A program made the position numbers and the translations under genes. From positions 1-64,000 of the forward strand of contig NZ_LMKB01000004.1 in the NCBI RefSeq assembly GCF_001421165.1: a stretch of 64,000 nucleotides of DNA. The letters run 5' to 3'. The notes below the pieces were generated by a model. It had not been told where the DNA came from and did not search any database. It saw nothing but the letters and a program-made list of their open reading frames with translations. How positions within the stretch are numbered: the stretch's first letter is position 1; the number at the start of each line of letters is the position of its first letter. This DNA is from Frigoribacterium sp. Leaf8. Lineage in GTDB: Bacteria; Actinomycetota; Actinomycetes; Actinomycetales; Microbacteriaceae. Below, piece by piece: positions 31,055 through 38,093 of the stretch.

Positions 31055-31764
31055 CCGGCGCCTCCTCGTCCGTCGACCGGGTCCGCGTGCTCGTCGTCGA
31101 GGACGAGCCCCTGACCGCGGAGGCGCACGTCGCGTACCTCGACCGGCTGGACGGCTTCGAGGTGGTCGGCCGGGCGCGGGACGGACGCGAGACCCTCGAC
31201 GCGGTCCGCGCTCTCGGCGGTCCCCATGGGCGCGGTCTCGACCTCGTGCTGCTCGACATGAACCTGCCCGACACGCACGGTCTGCAGCTCTGCCGGGCCC
31301 TGCGGGCGGCGGGCTCGAGCGTGGACGTCATCGCGATCACGGCCGTACGGGACGCCTCCGTCGTGCGGACCGCGGTGTCGCTCGGCATCGTCCAGTACCT
31401 GATCAAGCCGTTCACCTTCGCGACGTTCGCCGACCGGCTCGGGGCCTACCGGGCGTTCCGCGAGTCGCTGGCGACCGGGCAGGGACAGGTGACCCAGTCG
31501 GACGTCGACTCGGGGTTCGCCACCCTGCGCCGGGCACCGGCACCGACGCTGGCCAAGGGCCTCGCGCCGGCCACGCTCGAGCAGGTCGTGGCGGTGCTGC
31601 GTCGCGGCGGGTCACCGTCCGCGGGCGAGGTGGCGGACGCCGCCGGGGTGTCGAGGGTGACCGCCCGCCGGTACCTCGAGCACCTCGCCGACACGGGGGC
31701 GGCGACCCGCGAGCCCCGGTACGGCAGCCCGGGCCGACCCGAGCACGGCTACCGCTGGAACTGA
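31051..31764 (+). CDS. Response regulator, CitB/DcuR family
   Basis: A 237-aa regulator. The receiver domain has acidic EDE near residue 17, phospho-acceptor Asp69 (LVLLDMNLPD), Thr in AITAVRD and Lys119 (LIKPF). The C-terminus has a DcuR-like helix-turn-helix (SAGEVADAAGVSRVTARRYL). GTG start overlapping the kinase stop. It likely activates the divergent dctA-type carrier in response to extracellular dicarboxylate. Confidence 0.93.
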   Translation: MTGASSSVDRVRVLVVEDEPLTAEAHVAYLDRLDGFEVVGRARDGRETLDAVRALGGPHGRGLDLVLLDMNLPDTHGLQLCRALRAAGSSVDVIAITAVRDASVVRTAVSLGIVQYLIKPFTFATFADRLGAYRAFRESLATGQGQVTQSDVDSGFATLRRAPAPTLAKGLAPATLEQVVAVLRRGGSPSAGEVADAAGVSRVTARRYLEHLADTGAATREPRYGSPGRPEHGYRWN

Positions 31765-31785
31765 GCGGACGGCCTGTCCTGCGGG

Positions 31786-32553
31786 TCAGCGCCGGACGAG
31801 CCGTGCGATCTCGGGCAGCGCCGCGAGGGTGCCGGATGCCCCGTGCTGGTCGGGGTCGAGGGCGAGACGCCGTAACCCGGCACGCGTGTAGGTGCCGACG
31901 TCGGCCACGAAGTCGGCGGGCGCGCGCCAGACCAGCCGGTCGGCCGACGACGCGTCGAGGCCGCGGGCGAGGGCGGCGTCCCGAGCGCGCTCGGGCGAGG
32001 TGAAGGCGAGCAGGGTCGGGGTGCCCTCGTCCACGACGGCGAAGGGCCTCGAGGCCCCGGCCGTGCCGCGGTCCACGAACCACCAGGCCTCGAGTCGGAA
32101 CGCCGAGCGCCACAGGGCGACCGGGTCGTCGACCACGACGGCCGTGGTCCGCACCGGCGTCGCGTCGACCACAGGGGGCGGCACGACGACCGGTGCCGCG
32201 CTGCCGGGAGCCACCCGAGGAGGCGCGGGCCGCGTCACCGGCGTCGGTCCCGCCGGCGGGGCCGCCCGGTCGACGACCTTCTCGAGCCGGGCTCGACGGC
32301 GCTGTCCCAGACCGATCCTCACGAGCACGATGCCGCCGGCGACGAGGACGGCGACCACGGCGAGGGCGACCACGACGTCGACGGACGACTGCCGACCGGG
32401 CGCCACGAGCCCGACGAGCAGCACCGACGCGCCGATCGGCGACCCGACGACGGCGATCGCGAGCAGCACGACTCCCCAGGTGAGTGCTGCGGTGCCCGAC
32501 GGGCCGCGACGGCTCGACGGACGGCGGGGGTCGGACGGGTCGGGGCTCGGCAT
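31786..32553 (-). CDS. Hypothetical membrane protein, two N-terminal helices
   Basis: A 255-aa protein with a Pro/Arg-rich N-terminus, two membrane helices (about 22-52 and 58-80), a Pro/Val-rich linker holding one copy of the repeated 10-mer (32218), and a C-terminal soluble domain (about 145-250) resembling SseB/DUF-type fold proteins with FVVDEGTPTLLAFTSPERA-like strands. Function unknown. The start follows TACGCT by six bases, so the mRNA is probably leaderless. Confidence 0.75.
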   Translation of the reverse strand: MPSPDPSDPRRPSSRRGPSGTAALTWGVVLLAIAVVGSPIGASVLLVGLVAPGRQSSVDVVVALAVVAVLVAGGIVLVRIGLGQRRRARLEKVVDRAAPPAGPTPVTRPAPPRVAPGSAAPVVVPPPVVDATPVRTTAVVVDDPVALWRSAFRLEAWWFVDRGTAGASRPFAVVDEGTPTLLAFTSPERARDAALARGLDASSADRLVWRAPADFVADVGTYTRAGLRRLALDPDQHGASGTLAALPEIARLVRR

Positions 32554-32559
32554 CGGTCC

Positions 32560-32565
32560 AGCGTA
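32560..32565 (-). promoter_or_regulatory. -10 box, leaderless membrane protein gene
   Basis: TACGCT on the minus strand, six bases before the ATG at 32553. Confidence 0.6.
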
Positions 32566-32687
32566 GGGCGGCCGGCCGGGTGAGGCCCGGGTGCGGCGGC
32601 GGTGCCCGCTGCGACCCCGACGCGGCTTCGCGGTGGCAGCGACGGCGTCGCGCGCCCCAGGTGATCGACGGAGCCGTCCGTCGGCAC

Positions 32688-32693
32688 TACGCT
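32688..32693 (+). promoter_or_regulatory. -10 box, leaderless small gene
   Basis: TACGCT, six bases before the ATG at 32700; the same hexamer as on the divergent side. Confidence 0.6.
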
Positions 32694-32699
32694 CCGACC

Positions 32700-33056
32700 A
32701 TGGCCGACACGCGTGGACCCCAGATCGTCCGAGGCGACCCCGAGGTGACCCGGGCGACGCTCGACCTGAAGCTGCCGGTGGCGATGCTGCCCGGCCTCGT
32801 GCGTCGAGCACTGCAGGCGAGCCCCACGTTCTCGTTGGGCGACGCCGACGAGACGGGGGCCACGCTTCTGCGTCGGTCGGCGTCGGCCAGCGGCACGGAC
32901 ACCGTGAGGCTCGACTTCGCCGCGTCCGACAAGGGCAGCCGGGTCTCGGCCGAGGTCCACTCCCCCGGCGGCACGATCGGCACGTCGGTCAAGCGCCGCG
33001 ACGACGACACGACCGCCCTGTTCGAGGCGATCGCGAAGGCCGCCGGGCCCTTCTGA
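32700..33056 (+). CDS. Hypothetical 118-aa protein
   Basis: I do not recognise the family. It is a small soluble protein with alternating beta-like stretches (TDTVRLDFAAS, GSRVSAEVHSPGG) and no signal or membrane segment, resembling polyketide-cyclase/SRPBCC-like or DUF2505-type folds only vaguely. Leaderless start. It is divergent from a membrane protein and convergent to the ligase fusion. Confidence 0.7.
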   Translation: MADTRGPQIVRGDPEVTRATLDLKLPVAMLPGLVRRALQASPTFSLGDADETGATLLRRSASASGTDTVRLDFAASDKGSRVSAEVHSPGGTIGTSVKRRDDDTTALFEAIAKAAGPF

Positions 33057-33108
33057 CCGGTGACGGGGCACGGGCCGACACCGCGCCTCCCTCGGGCACG
33101 CCGACGGG

Positions 33109-35643
33109 TCAGACGCCCACGATCCAGGTGTCCTTCGCGCCCCCGCCCTGGGACGAGTTGACGATCATGCTGCCCTCGGGCGCCACGCGGGTCAGCGCCA
33201 GGTCGGCGAGCACGCTCTCGCCCGCCCCGGTGCCGGTGAGGTACACGAAGCAGCGGAGGTCGACGTGCCGGGGCTGCAGCCCGGTCGGGGTCAGGGTCGG
33301 GTGCGACGACAACGTCACCACCTCCTGCGCGACCCAGCCGGACGGGTCCCGGGCGATCTCGGCCCGACGCTCGGCCACGACCGCCGCGCTGGCCGAGGGG
33401 CCGATCAGGACGCCGCGACCCCCCTCGCCGTCGACCGGCTTCGTGACGAGCTCGCCCACCCGGTCGAGCACCGCGAGCCGCTCGGCCGGGTCGCCCGTCC
33501 GGTAGGTCGGCACCGACTCGAGCAGCGGACGCTCGCCCAGGTAGTACCAGATGAGGTCGGGTACCGCGCAGTACATCGCCTTGTCGTCGACCAGCCCGTT
33601 GCCGGGGGCGTTGGCGAGCACGACGCCGCCCGCCGCCGCCACGTCCATCAGGTGCTCGCCGAGCAACGGGTCGTGCGGCGCGTGCACGTCGACCAGCTCG
33701 CGGTCGAGCCGCAGGTAGAGCGCGTCGACGACGGCGCCGGTCCTGCGGTCGACGACCCGCGCCTCCCGGACCTCGACGTCGTCGGCCTGCAGGAGCAGCA
33801 GCCCCGCGCCTTCGGCGAGGGTGCGGTGCTCGTACCACGCCGAGCTCGCGGGGCCCTCGCTGAGGAGCGCGCCGACCGGCTCGCCTCCGCCCCGAGGAGG
33901 CGCGGCGTGGGCCAGCAGCGTCGCCCTCAGCACCGAGAACACTCTCGTCGGGTCGAGCAGCCCCGCCGGCCGCGGAGCGTCCGGCACCACCTCGTCGAGC
34001 AGCCGTCGCACGGCGATCGAGAACGCGGCCCCGCTCGGCGCCCGGACGTTGTCCTCGAGCACGCGCCAGCCACCGAGCTCGTCGCGCACGAGGTCGAAAC
34101 CCTGCACCGCCGCGCGCACGGCGTCCGCGGGCAGCCGGGTGGCCTCGGTCCGCCACCCCGCCGCGCCGACGACCTGCTCGTGGGTCAGGACGCCGTCCGC
34201 GACGACCCGGCGCTCACCGTAGGCGTCGCGGAGGAACGCCTCGATCGCCCGGGCGCGCTGGGTCAGGCCGGCCTCGAGGCGGCTCCACTCGTGCCGCGTG
34301 ACGATGCGGGGCACGAGGTCGCAGTGGAACGCCCGGTGGTCGCCGCCGACGCCGAACCCGAGACCGGCCCGCTCGCACCAGGCGTCCCGTGCGACGACGC
34401 GGGCGCGGGCCTCGGTCGCGCCGAGCTGCTGGAAGAAGCCGGCGACGTCCCGGTAGGCCGGGCGGGGGTGGAGTCCCGGGCCGATCGCCTCGTCGCCGGC
34501 ACGGAACCGGTACCCCACGAGGGTCGGCGCCGGGTCGTCGAGCCCGGCGGCGGGGCCGTGCGTCTCGCGGACGACCAGGTCGACCACGTCGTCGAGCCGT
34601 CCCCTCTCGGCGAAGGCGGCGCGCTGCCGGTCGGCCGAGTTGCCCCGGGCGAGCGTGGCCTCGGCGAGGTCGGACACGGTCTGCCAGTCGCCGAACTCCT
34701 CGAGTTGTGGCCGCAGCCGGGTCACGAGCTGCCGAACGGCCTCGGCCGCGGGCAACCGCGAGGGGTGCTGCTCGAGGTCGAGCAGCTCGCCGGCGAGCCC
34801 GCTGCGCGCCGCCTGCCACATCGCGGCCCGGTGCAGCGGCGCCGCGCGGTGCCGGGCGGGGCGGCCGGCCTCGACGTCCGTCTCGGCCCGGCGCACCGCG
34901 GCGCGGTAGAGGCCGGCGATCAGCACCGCGTCGTCGACCAGCGGGCAGGCGTCGCAGGTGCGCAGCTCGAGGGTGGGCGCGTGGCTCGAGGGCCGGACGT
35001 CGAAGTAGGCCATGCCGCTGTCGGCGATCACGCCCGACCCGATGAGGTCGGCGAGCAGCTGGTCGTACTCGGCGGCGTCGGCCATCGGGCCGGTCGCCCC
35101 GGCGCTCGGCCACCGTTGCCAGATGAGCGAGCGGATGCTCGCGTAACCGGTGTCCTGGCCGTTGAGGTAGGGCGAGCTGGCGCTCAGGGCGAGCAGGGCG
35201 GGCAGCACCGGGGCGATCCGCCCGGCGACGTCCACGGCGAGGTCGCGGTCGGCGACGCCCACGTGGATCTGCAGGCCGCAGATCAGCTGCTCGTCCACGA
35301 GCAGGCGGTACTGCTCGTGCATGCGCCCGTAGCGCCCGGTCGTGGTCAGTTCGAAGTCGGCGACCTCGCTGCGCGGGGCCGTGCCGACGGCGCCGATGGC
35401 GAGCCCCTCGGCGGTCGTCACCTCGACGAGGTCCCGACGAAGGGTCAGGATCTCGCGCCGCAGGTCGTCGAGCGTGGTCACGACCGGGACGTTGGTCTCG
35501 ATCGTGGTGCGCTGCAGTTCGGCCCCGTAGCGGTCGGCAGGCAACCGGGCGAGGAGGTGCGGCGCCCTGGCCGACAGACGCCCCGTCTCGAGGTCGATCA
35601 GGTGCAGTTCTTCTTCCGCCCCCAGCGTCAGCTCAGCGCTCAT
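33109..35643 (-). CDS. YbdK-type carboxylate-amine ligase fused to ATP-grasp domain
   Basis: An 844-aa two-domain ligase. Residues about 1-365 are a GCS2/YbdK glutamate-cysteine-ligase-like domain (GAEEELHLIDLETG, QIHVGV, ELRTCDACP). Residues about 375-840 are a circularly permuted ATP-grasp domain (RVLEDNVRAPSG, NAPGNGLVDDKAMY, VTKPVDGEGGRG, SSQGGGAKDTWIV). Such permuted ATP-grasp proteins form peptide-like bonds, and in many genomes the two domains are separate neighbours. The product could be a gamma-glutamyl or related small peptide. Leaderless start (TACTGT six bases upstream). Confidence 0.9.
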   Translation of the reverse strand: MSAELTLGAEEELHLIDLETGRLSARAPHLLARLPADRYGAELQRTTIETNVPVVTTLDDLRREILTLRRDLVEVTTAEGLAIGAVGTAPRSEVADFELTTTGRYGRMHEQYRLLVDEQLICGLQIHVGVADRDLAVDVAGRIAPVLPALLALSASSPYLNGQDTGYASIRSLIWQRWPSAGATGPMADAAEYDQLLADLIGSGVIADSGMAYFDVRPSSHAPTLELRTCDACPLVDDAVLIAGLYRAAVRRAETDVEAGRPARHRAAPLHRAAMWQAARSGLAGELLDLEQHPSRLPAAEAVRQLVTRLRPQLEEFGDWQTVSDLAEATLARGNSADRQRAAFAERGRLDDVVDLVVRETHGPAAGLDDPAPTLVGYRFRAGDEAIGPGLHPRPAYRDVAGFFQQLGATEARARVVARDAWCERAGLGFGVGGDHRAFHCDLVPRIVTRHEWSRLEAGLTQRARAIEAFLRDAYGERRVVADGVLTHEQVVGAAGWRTEATRLPADAVRAAVQGFDLVRDELGGWRVLEDNVRAPSGAAFSIAVRRLLDEVVPDAPRPAGLLDPTRVFSVLRATLLAHAAPPRGGGEPVGALLSEGPASSAWYEHRTLAEGAGLLLLQADDVEVREARVVDRRTGAVVDALYLRLDRELVDVHAPHDPLLGEHLMDVAAAGGVVLANAPGNGLVDDKAMYCAVPDLIWYYLGERPLLESVPTYRTGDPAERLAVLDRVGELVTKPVDGEGGRGVLIGPSASAAVVAERRAEIARDPSGWVAQEVVTLSSHPTLTPTGLQPRHVDLRCFVYLTGTGAGESVLADLALTRVAPEGSMIVNSSQGGGAKDTWIVGV

Positions 35644-35649
35644 GCCTGC

Positions 35650-35655
35650 ACAGTA
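35650..35655 (-). promoter_or_regulatory. -10 box, leaderless ligase fusion
   Basis: TACTGT on the minus strand, six bases before the ATG at 35643. Confidence 0.6.
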
Positions 35656-35740
35656 CGGGCGTGGCCCGGTTCTGCCCGCCTCTTCATGAGGATTTCACAT
35701 GAACGGGTCACGAGGAGGCGCGGCCCCGTCGGCCTCGGAG

Positions 35741-36397
35741 TCAGACCCGAGCGGTCTGGCGCACCCCCGCGGCGGGCAGCAGCACGCCGTCGATGAGCCC
35801 GACGAGGTAGTCACGGTCGACGGGCTTGCGGAGGACGAGCACCCGGTACGACACCATCGACGGGGTGACGAGGGCGAGTGCCTCGATGTCGGTGTCGGCC
35901 GCGATCTCGCCTCGCTCGAGGGCGCGGCGCAGCAGCAGGCGGTTGGCCTCGGCACGGGGTTGGACGATCGCGGCGTCGACGGCCTCGGCCAGCTCGGGCG
36001 TGGTCGAGAGCATCGTCACGACGCCCGCCATGACCCGCATCTTCTTCTCGGCGTCGTCGATGCTGTGCGGCTTGATCATCGCCAGGAGGTCTCCGCGCAG
36101 CGTGCCGGTGTCGGGCAGGCCGTCGAGGTCGACGGCCCCCTGCTTGAGGCAGGCCACCGCGTCGACGACGAGTTCGCCCTTCGAGGCCCAGCGGCGGTAG
36201 AGCGTGGCCTTGCCGGCCTTGGCGCGAGCGGCCACCATCTCGATGGTCATGCCCTCGAAACCGGTCTCGGCGAGCACGTCGATGGTGCACCGGAGGATCT
36301 CGGGGTCGCGGCTGTGGTCGCGCTTGCGACCCGGTCGCGAGGGGGTCGCGGGGTCGGTCTCGGCGGGCGTCGTCGCCACGCCTTCCCTGTCGGTCAT
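35741..36397 (-). CDS. TetR-family repressor next to MFS efflux pump
   Basis: A 218-aa TetR regulator. N-terminal DNA-binding domain about residues 30-78 (MTIEMVAARAKAGKATLYRRW), C-terminal TetR_C_11-like ligand domain. A TAGAGT box ends seven bases before the ATG, predicting a leaderless transcript. Divergent from the DHA2 pump across a 75-bp space with inverted repeats, so it most likely represses the pump and itself until a drug-like ligand binds. Confidence 0.9.
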   Translation of the reverse strand: MTDREGVATTPAETDPATPSRPGRKRDHSRDPEILRCTIDVLAETGFEGMTIEMVAARAKAGKATLYRRWASKGELVVDAVACLKQGAVDLDGLPDTGTLRGDLLAMIKPHSIDDAEKKMRVMAGVVTMLSTTPELAEAVDAAIVQPRAEANRLLLRRALERGEIAADTDIEALALVTPSMVSYRVLVLRKPVDRDYLVGLIDGVLLPAAGVRQTARV

Positions 36398-36404
36398 GGG
36401 GGCG

Positions 36405-36410
36405 ACTCTA
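36405..36410 (-). promoter_or_regulatory. -10 box, leaderless tetR
   Basis: TAGAGT on the minus strand, seven bases before the ATG at 36397. Confidence 0.55.
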
Positions 36411-36413
36411 CAT

Positions 36414-36445
36414 CGGATGTTTACGAAACTGCCTGTATCCGAAAC
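36414..36445. promoter_or_regulatory. Candidate TetR operator in efflux divergent region
   Basis: CGGAT (36414) pairs with ATCCG (36437), and GTTT-ACG-AAAC (36419-36429) is a small palindrome followed by a repeated CGAAACT. These sit between the two back-to-back -10 boxes, the expected place for the adjacent repressor. The exact site is unclear. Confidence 0.5.
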
Positions 36446-36459
36446 TCGCAAGACTCGTA

Positions 36460-36465
36460 TATGCT
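36460..36465 (+). promoter_or_regulatory. -10 box for MFS pump
   Basis: TATGCT, seven bases before the ATG at 36473. It supports 36473 over the in-frame ATG at 36461, which would lie inside the box. Confidence 0.6.
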
Positions 36466-36472
36466 CGCGCTC

Positions 36473-38005
36473 ATGTCTCAGGCCTCCACCTCCCCTGACG
36501 GCGCGACCCGCGCCTCCTCGTCCTCTGCCACCCCGCCGCCGTCCCGGCGCTGGTGGACCCTCACCACCGTCGCCCTCGCCCAACTGATGGTCGTCCTCGA
36601 CTCGACCGTCGTGAACATCGCGCTGCCCGCCGCCCAGACCGACCTCGGCTTCTCGGACGGCGACCGGCAGTGGATCATCACCGCCTACTCGCTCGCCTTC
36701 GGCAGCCTGCTGCTCGTCGGCGGCCGCGTCAGCGACCTGATCGGCCGCAAGCGGACGTTCATCATCGGCCTGATCGGCTTCGCCCTCGCCTCGGCCCTCG
36801 GCGGTGCGGCCGGCACCTTCGGGCTGCTCGTCTTCGCCCGCGCCCTGCAGGGCGCGTTCGGCGCCCTGCTCGCGCCGACCGCCCTCGCCGTCTTGACCAC
36901 GACCTTCACGATCCCGAAGGAGCGTGCCCGCGCGTTCGGCGTGTTCGGGGCGATCGCCGGTGCCGGCGGAGCCATCGGCCTGCTGCTCGGCGGGTTCCTG
37001 ACCCAGTACGCCTCGTGGCGCTGGAACCTCTACATCAACGTCGTCATCGCCGCCGTCGCGATCGTCGGGGCCGCGATCTTCGTGTCGCACGTCACCCGCA
37101 CCGGACCGCGACCCAAGCTCGACGTGCCTGGCACGCTGCTCGTCTCCGGCGCGCTCTTCTCGCTCGTCTACGGCTTCTCGAACGCCGAGACGCAGGGTTG
37201 GGACTCGCCGCTGACCTGGGGCTTCCTGGCGGCGGCCGTCGTGCTGCTCACCTCGTTCGTCGCGTGGCAGCGCCGGGCCGAGCACCCCCTGCTGCCCCTG
37301 TCGATCGTCCTCGACCGCAACCGGGGTGCCGCCTACGCGTCGGTGACCATCGCGGGCGCGGGCATGTTCGGCATCTTCCTGTTCGTGACGTACTACCTGC
37401 AGACCTCGCTCGGGTACACGCCGACCAAGACCGGCCTGGCCTTCCTGCCCATGATCGCGATGCTCGTCCTCGCGGCCCAGCTGTCGACGAACATCTTCGT
37501 GCCGCGCTTCGGGCCCAAGATCATGGTGCCGTTCGGCATGACCCTCGGCGTGGTCGGCATGCTGCTGCTCACCCGGCTCGACCTCGAGAGCATGTACGCC
37601 GCCAACGTGCTGCCGGCCCTGATGGTGCTGGGCTTCGGCATGGGCTCGATCATGCCCGCGTCGATCCAGACCGCCACGCTCGGCGTCGACCGCGGACACG
37701 CGGGCGTCGCCTCGGCCATGGTCAACACGAGCCAGCAGGTCGGCGGGTCGATCGGCACGGCACTGCTCAACACCCTGGCGGCGACCGCGGCCGCGAACTA
37801 CGTGGCCGACCACCTGCCCGCGACCGGGGCCGTCGCGGCCGAGGCCGCCGTGACCGGCTACGCCACGGCGTACTGGTGGGGAGCAGGGTTCTTCGCGGTC
37901 GGCGCGGTCATCGCGGCCCTCCTGTTCCGACGCCGCGTCCCGCAGTCGGACGACGTGGACGCGTCGGCCTCGCCCGCCGTGGACGCACCGGTCCCGGTGC
38001 ACTGA
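36473..38005 (+). CDS. MFS drug efflux transporter, DHA2 (EmrB/QacA) family
   Basis: A 510-aa proton-coupled exporter with about 14 membrane helices. Family marks are LDSTVVNIALP in helix 1, the motif-A loop GGRVSDLIGRKRTF, and GAIAGAGGAIGLLLGGFLT in helix 5 (motif C). Substrates in this family are disinfectants, dyes and antibiotics; the actual one is unknown. The N-terminal tail contains a copy of the repeated 10-mer (TRASSSS). Controlled presumably by the divergent TetR protein. Confidence 0.93.
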   Translation: MSQASTSPDGATRASSSSATPPPSRRWWTLTTVALAQLMVVLDSTVVNIALPAAQTDLGFSDGDRQWIITAYSLAFGSLLLVGGRVSDLIGRKRTFIIGLIGFALASALGGAAGTFGLLVFARALQGAFGALLAPTALAVLTTTFTIPKERARAFGVFGAIAGAGGAIGLLLGGFLTQYASWRWNLYINVVIAAVAIVGAAIFVSHVTRTGPRPKLDVPGTLLVSGALFSLVYGFSNAETQGWDSPLTWGFLAAAVVLLTSFVAWQRRAEHPLLPLSIVLDRNRGAAYASVTIAGAGMFGIFLFVTYYLQTSLGYTPTKTGLAFLPMIAMLVLAAQLSTNIFVPRFGPKIMVPFGMTLGVVGMLLLTRLDLESMYAANVLPALMVLGFGMGSIMPASIQTATLGVDRGHAGVASAMVNTSQQVGGSIGTALLNTLAATAAANYVADHLPATGAVAAEAAVTGYATAYWWGAGFFAVGAVIAALLFRRRVPQSDDVDASASPAVDAPVPVH

Positions 38006-38017
38006 CGCGACCCCCTC

Positions 38018-38076
38018 GCCCGGACGACCCGCGCCTCCTCAGCCCTCGGGGCCGGGGAGGCGCGGGTCGTCCGGGC
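38018..38076. terminator. Bidirectional hairpin built from the repeated motif
   Basis: Perfect 21-bp arms (38018-38038 and 38056-38076) with a 17-nt loop, between the convergent MFS and GH65 genes. Each arm contains the CCGCGCCTCC/GGAGGCGCGG core of the window-wide repeat. Confidence 0.9.
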
Positions 38077-38093
38077 GACGGACGTCGCGTCGG

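Noticed and set aside
35741-38002. 753-aa minus-strand frame continuing from tetR through the MFS gene
   Set aside because: Only the first 218 residues from the ATG at 36397 are TetR protein; the rest is antisense to the MFS transporter.
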